Made by a program: the position numbers and the translations under genes. 8,848 nucleotides of DNA from CAZYYO01 sp964650965 (GTDB taxonomy: Bacteria > Bacillota > Clostridia > Lachnospirales > Lachnospiraceae), in NCBI GenBank assembly GCA_964650965.1, contig CAZYYO010000085.1, positions 1 through 8,848 of the forward strand. The letters run 5' to 3'. Position 1 is the stretch's first letter; each line of letters opens with the position of its first letter. This document shows, one piece after another, positions 6,569 to 8,848 of this stretch. The notes beneath the pieces were generated by a model that had not been told where the DNA came from, did no database searches, and saw only the letters and a list, made by a program, of their open reading frames with translations.

Positions 6569-6842
6569 GCATCTGTCGGAAGTGACGCATCTGTCAGGGG
6601 TGGCTGTGGGCAGCAGGGGTGATGATTAACATTGGCCAATTTCGTATCCTGCTTAGTGTGCAGCAGCAGGGCCGCCCGCCCGAGGACAACGCAGCCACCC
6701 TGCGGGTGGCTGACGCTTGTCCGACCAGGGCAAAATCCAACCCTGCGAATGCACACTTAGCAGGATTCGAAATTGCTGCCAGTAATCATCACCCCCGCTG
6801 CCCACAGCCACCCCTGACAGATGCGTCACTTCCGACAGATGC
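6569..6842. mobile_element. 274-bp GC-rich palindromic element (MITE-like or interspersed repeat)
   Basis: Terminal arms of 60 bp (6569-6628 and 6783-6842) are complementary at 59 of 60 positions. The single exception (6615/6796) is a G-U pair in minus-strand RNA. After an 8/7-nt internal loop, a second arm pair (6637-6662 with 6750-6775) matches at 24 of 26. Six more pairs follow (6666-6671 with 6741-6746), then GGACAA/TTGTCC (6684-6689, 6717-6722), and finally an apical 9-bp hairpin CAGCCACCC-TGC-GGGTGGCTG (6692-6712). The whole element can thus fold as one long hairpin. It is visibly GC-richer than the flanking genes. The open frames inside it mirror each other on both strands and are not credible genes. 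No transposase and no clear target-site duplication are seen. A non-autonomous mobile element or a species-specific interspersed repeat is the likeliest reading; a structured RNA between two genes is the alternative. The structure is certain; the class is not. Confidence 0.7.
6692..6712. repeat. Apical hairpin of the palindromic element
   Basis: A perfect 9-bp GC-rich stem with a 3-nt TGC loop at the exact centre of the large palindrome. On its own it would be a very stable hairpin in RNA from either strand, but no U-run follows on either side, so it is not a standard intrinsic terminator. Confidence 0.8.
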
Positions 6843-6869
6843 GTCACTCCCCACAACCACGTCACTCCT
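6816..6869. repeat. 18-bp tandem repeat, three copies, ending in the ATPase stop codon
   Basis: Units are 6816-6833, 6834-6851 and 6852-6869. The first two (GACAGATGCGTCACTTCC type) match at 17 of 18. The third is degenerate, matching the second at 12 of 18, and runs into the TAG stop of the metal ATPase gene (6870-6868). The first unit and half of the second belong to the right arm of the large palindrome; the mirror copy on the left side keeps about one and a half units. Confidence 0.75.
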
Positions 6870-8736
6870 ACAACTTCTTCACAAACAACACTCTCATTGC
6901 ATTCAGCACCGCAATCACCATAACTCCTACATCAGCAAAAATAGCAAGCCACATATCCGCAATCCCCAATGCTCCCAATACCAGACAAATCAACTTAATC
7001 CCGATTGCAAAATAAATATTCTCATAAACAATCCGAAGACATTTTCTGGATATCTTAATGGCCTTGGCAATCTTCAATGGGTCATCATCCATCAATACAA
7101 TATCCGCCGCTTCTATCGCCGCATCACTTCCCAAAGCTCCCATGGCAATTCCAATATCAGCTCGAGATAACACCGGTGCATCATTAATTCCATCTCCAAC
7201 AAATGCCAGCTTCTCCTTATCCTTCTTGCCAGCTAAAAGCTCCTCTACCTTGGCAACCTTATCTCCCGGAAGCAGCTCGCTATATACCTCTGGAATCTGA
7301 AGCTCTGATGCCACCTGATCTGCCACTGGCTTTCTGTCTCCGGTAAGCATAACAAGATGTGATACTCCAGTACGCTTTAGCTGCTGAATGGCCTGCTTTG
7401 CATGAGGTTTGATTTTATCCGAAATCACAATGTGACCTGCATACTCATTGTTTGCGGCCAGATGAATAATGGTTCCTACATGATGACATGGAATAAATGC
7501 AACGCCAATGCGATTCATCAGCTTCTCATTTCCTGCAGCCACAGGAACATTATCTACCAAAGCCGTTACCCCATTGCCGCTGATTTCCTGCACCTGTGTT
7601 ACTCTGGATTTATCCAGCTCTCTGCCATAAGCCTGACGCAGGCTCTTGCTGATTGGATGCTCCGAATAGCTCTCTACCAGGGCTGCATATTCCAAAATCT
7701 TATCCTGTTCTTCCTTATTGTGATGTACTCCAGTAACCTCAAATACACCTTCTGTCATGGTTCCAGTCTTATCGAATACCACATAACCTGTTTTTGCTAA
7801 AGTCTCCAAATAATTGGAGCCCTTAATTAAGATTCCCTCATGACTTGCTCCACCAATACCTGCGAAGAAGCTAAGGGGAATACTAATGACCAACGCACAA
7901 GGGCAGCTAATAACCAAAAAAGTCAGTGCACGATACACCCACACGCCCCACTGGGGAGAAGCTCCCATAAAAAGCATCTGTACCAGCGGTGGAATCACTG
8001 CCAGTGCCAGTGCACCATAGCACACCGCTGGTGTATAGATTCTTGCAAATTTTGAGATGAAATTCTCTGATTTAGATTTCTTGGAGCTGGCATTTTCCAC
8101 CATATCAAGGATCTTAGAAACGGTAGACTCCCCGAATTCTTTGCTGGTGCAAATCTTCAACAAACCAGTTAAGTTAATGCAGCCACTCATTGCCTCATCA
8201 TCTATGCCTGCACTTCTAGGAACGCTTTCGCCGGTTAATGCACTGGTATTTAATGTGGTATTTCCTTCTATAATCACTCCATCAATGGGAATCTTCTCCC
8301 CAGGCTTTACCACAATAACGCTTCCTATTTCAACTTCATCCGGATCTACCTGCACAAGCTTACCATCCTGCTCCACATTGGCATAGTCCGGACGAATATC
8401 CATTAATTCGCTGATATTTCTGCGACTCTTTCCCACTGCATAGCTTTGGAATAATTCACCAATCTGATAAAACAGCATAACCGCCACACCTTCTGCATAG
8501 TCCCCTAATGCGATAGCCCCTACTGTGGCAACTGCCATAAGAAAATTCTCATCAAATACCTGGTGATTCCAGATTCCCTTCATTGCCTTTTTCAAAATAT
8601 CATAGCCTATAATCAGATATGGTATCATAAACAGGGCAAATCGGAGGCTTTCGGTTAATGGAAGAAATTCCAGCAGTGCAATCAAGGCTGCTGCAATTAT
8701 GATTCTGAGTAATACTTTTTTCTGCTTCTTATTCAT
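6868..8736 (-). CDS. P1B-type Zn/Cd/Pb-exporting ATPase lacking an N-terminal metal-binding domain
   Basis: A 622-residue inner-membrane pump that hydrolyses ATP to export divalent soft metals. Motifs: TGES of the actuator domain (168-171), the CPC metal site in the membrane (278-280, SCPCALV), phosphorylation motif DKTGT (D322), SEHP (358-361), TGD (465-467) and GDGINDAP (514-521). A lysine in M7 (K581) and an aspartate in M8 (D602, IFADVG) are typical of the Zn/Cd/Pb (ZntA/CadA) class, not copper pumps. The protein starts almost directly with membrane helices (8-26, 31-47), so the usual N-terminal HMA domain with CxxC is absent. The start ATG is supported by GGGAGA, 6 nt upstream. It is followed by a repeat-rich gap and an ArsR/SmtB sensor that probably controls it. 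Class is firm; the exact metal is inference. Confidence 0.96.
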   Translation of the reverse strand: MNKKQKKVLLRIIIAAALIALLEFLPLTESLRFALFMIPYLIIGYDILKKAMKGIWNHQVFDENFLMAVATVGAIALGDYAEGVAVMLFYQIGELFQSYAVGKSRRNISELMDIRPDYANVEQDGKLVQVDPDEVEIGSVIVVKPGEKIPIDGVIIEGNTTLNTSALTGESVPRSAGIDDEAMSGCINLTGLLKICTSKEFGESTVSKILDMVENASSKKSKSENFISKFARIYTPAVCYGALALAVIPPLVQMLFMGASPQWGVWVYRALTFLVISCPCALVISIPLSFFAGIGGASHEGILIKGSNYLETLAKTGYVVFDKTGTMTEGVFEVTGVHHNKEEQDKILEYAALVESYSEHPISKSLRQAYGRELDKSRVTQVQEISGNGVTALVDNVPVAAGNEKLMNRIGVAFIPCHHVGTIIHLAANNEYAGHIVISDKIKPHAKQAIQQLKRTGVSHLVMLTGDRKPVADQVASELQIPEVYSELLPGDKVAKVEELLAGKKDKEKLAFVGDGINDAPVLSRADIGIAMGALGSDAAIEAADIVLMDDDPLKIAKAIKISRKCLRIVYENIYFAIGIKLICLVLGALGIADMWLAIFADVGVMVIAVLNAMRVLFVKKL

Positions 8737-8773
8737 GGCATGTCTCCCTGTATGTAATCATTTTAAGTTCTAT

Positions 8774-8804
8774 TTTATATTTTTTATCAAAAGAAATGGG
8801 TCAA
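8774..8804 (-). promoter_or_regulatory. Possible promoter of the metal ATPase gene
   Basis: TTGACC (8804-8799, 5 of 6) is followed after 19 bp by TATAAA (8779-8774, 5 of 6); at 17 bp the match is poorer (AATATA). The leader to the ATG would be about 30 nt. A 9-bp direct repeat AAAATGATT flanks the region (8811-8803 and 8764-8756). No recognised ArsR-family operator dyad is present. Confidence 0.4.
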
Positions 8805-8848
8805 TCATTTTTCTCGTGGGATTGCCACCACATAGTGTATTGGTTAGT

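Larger units (their letters stand above)
6477..6867. other. 391-bp gap between ATPase and regulator, no credible gene
   Basis: The gap holds the tandem repeat next to the ATPase stop, the 274-bp palindrome, and about 90 bp of ordinary sequence before the regulator. That last part contains GCTGG-TT-CCAGC (6559-6570) abutting the element and a purine-rich ribosome site. No strong promoter for the regulator stands out, so it may depend on read-through from the ATPase gene or on a weak promoter near 6490-6530. Confidence 0.6.

Noticed and set aside
6496..6865. Two minus-strand open frames inside the repeat element, one ending 20 bp before the metal sensor start
   Set aside because: They consist of repeat sequence in different frames, with no ribosome site and no recognisable domain. 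The close spacing to the sensor gene looks coincidental.
6816..6869. CRISPR array
   Set aside because: The 18-bp units are directly abutting with no spacers, and only two copies are well conserved.
6619..7170. Plus-strand open frame across the palindrome and the end of the ATPase gene
   Set aside because: It is antisense to the ATPase, has repetitive Pro/Thr/Asn-rich content, and mirrors the minus-strand frame because of the inverted repeat (FRILLSV appears on both strands).
7058..8386. Plus-strand open frames antisense to the metal ATPase
   Set aside because: They are shadows of a well-conserved coding frame, with low-complexity Ser/Ala/Leu-rich content and no ribosome sites.
8737..8848. 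Terminator or end of an upstream gene in the last 112 bp
   Set aside because: Only a 4-bp GTGG/CCAC pairing without a U-run is visible, and no open frame reaching the edge is convincing.

Overview
The window looks like chromosomal DNA of an anaerobic, low-GC Gram-positive bacterium (Clostridia, most likely Lachnospiraceae-like). The basis is an isoleucine T-box leader in front of ileS, a clostridial-type pyruvate formate-lyase operon, AT-rich intergenic DNA with sigma-A-like promoters, and purine-rich Shine-Dalgarno sites. The genus is inference. All six supported genes lie on the minus strand, so the biological reading order runs from high to low coordinates. I see no credible plus-strand gene, tRNA, rRNA, CRISPR array or transposase.

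In reading order: (1) a P1B-type heavy-metal ATPase of the Zn/Cd/Pb class without an N-terminal metal-binding domain (8736-6868); (2) a 391-bp gap almost filled by a GC-rich palindromic element with 60-bp arms, plus an 18-bp tandem repeat abutting the ATPase stop codon; (3) an ArsR/SmtB-family metal sensor (6476-6111), the likely regulator of the ATPase; (4) a promoter region with an inverted repeat over the -35 box, then pflB (5896-3644) and pflA (3657-2920), whose coding regions overlap by 14 bp; (5) a 173-bp AT-rich gap with three separate dyads; (6) an AAA-family ATPase with a DUF4143-type C-terminus (2746-1439), starting at TTG; (7) a consensus promoter, a T-box riboswitch with an ATC (Ile) specifier and a 12-bp terminator, then the first 340 codons of ileS, which runs off the low-coordinate edge.

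Functionally these are several independent units. The metal ATPase and its sensor form a zinc/cadmium efflux module. PflB and its radical-SAM activase PflA convert pyruvate plus CoA to acetyl-CoA and formate in anaerobic fermentation. IleS is controlled by uncharged tRNA-Ile through the T-box. The AAA/DUF4143 protein is an orphan of unknown role sitting between two housekeeping units. The least explained feature is the large palindrome between the efflux ATPase and its sensor. I found no convincing evidence of a multi-gene novel system.
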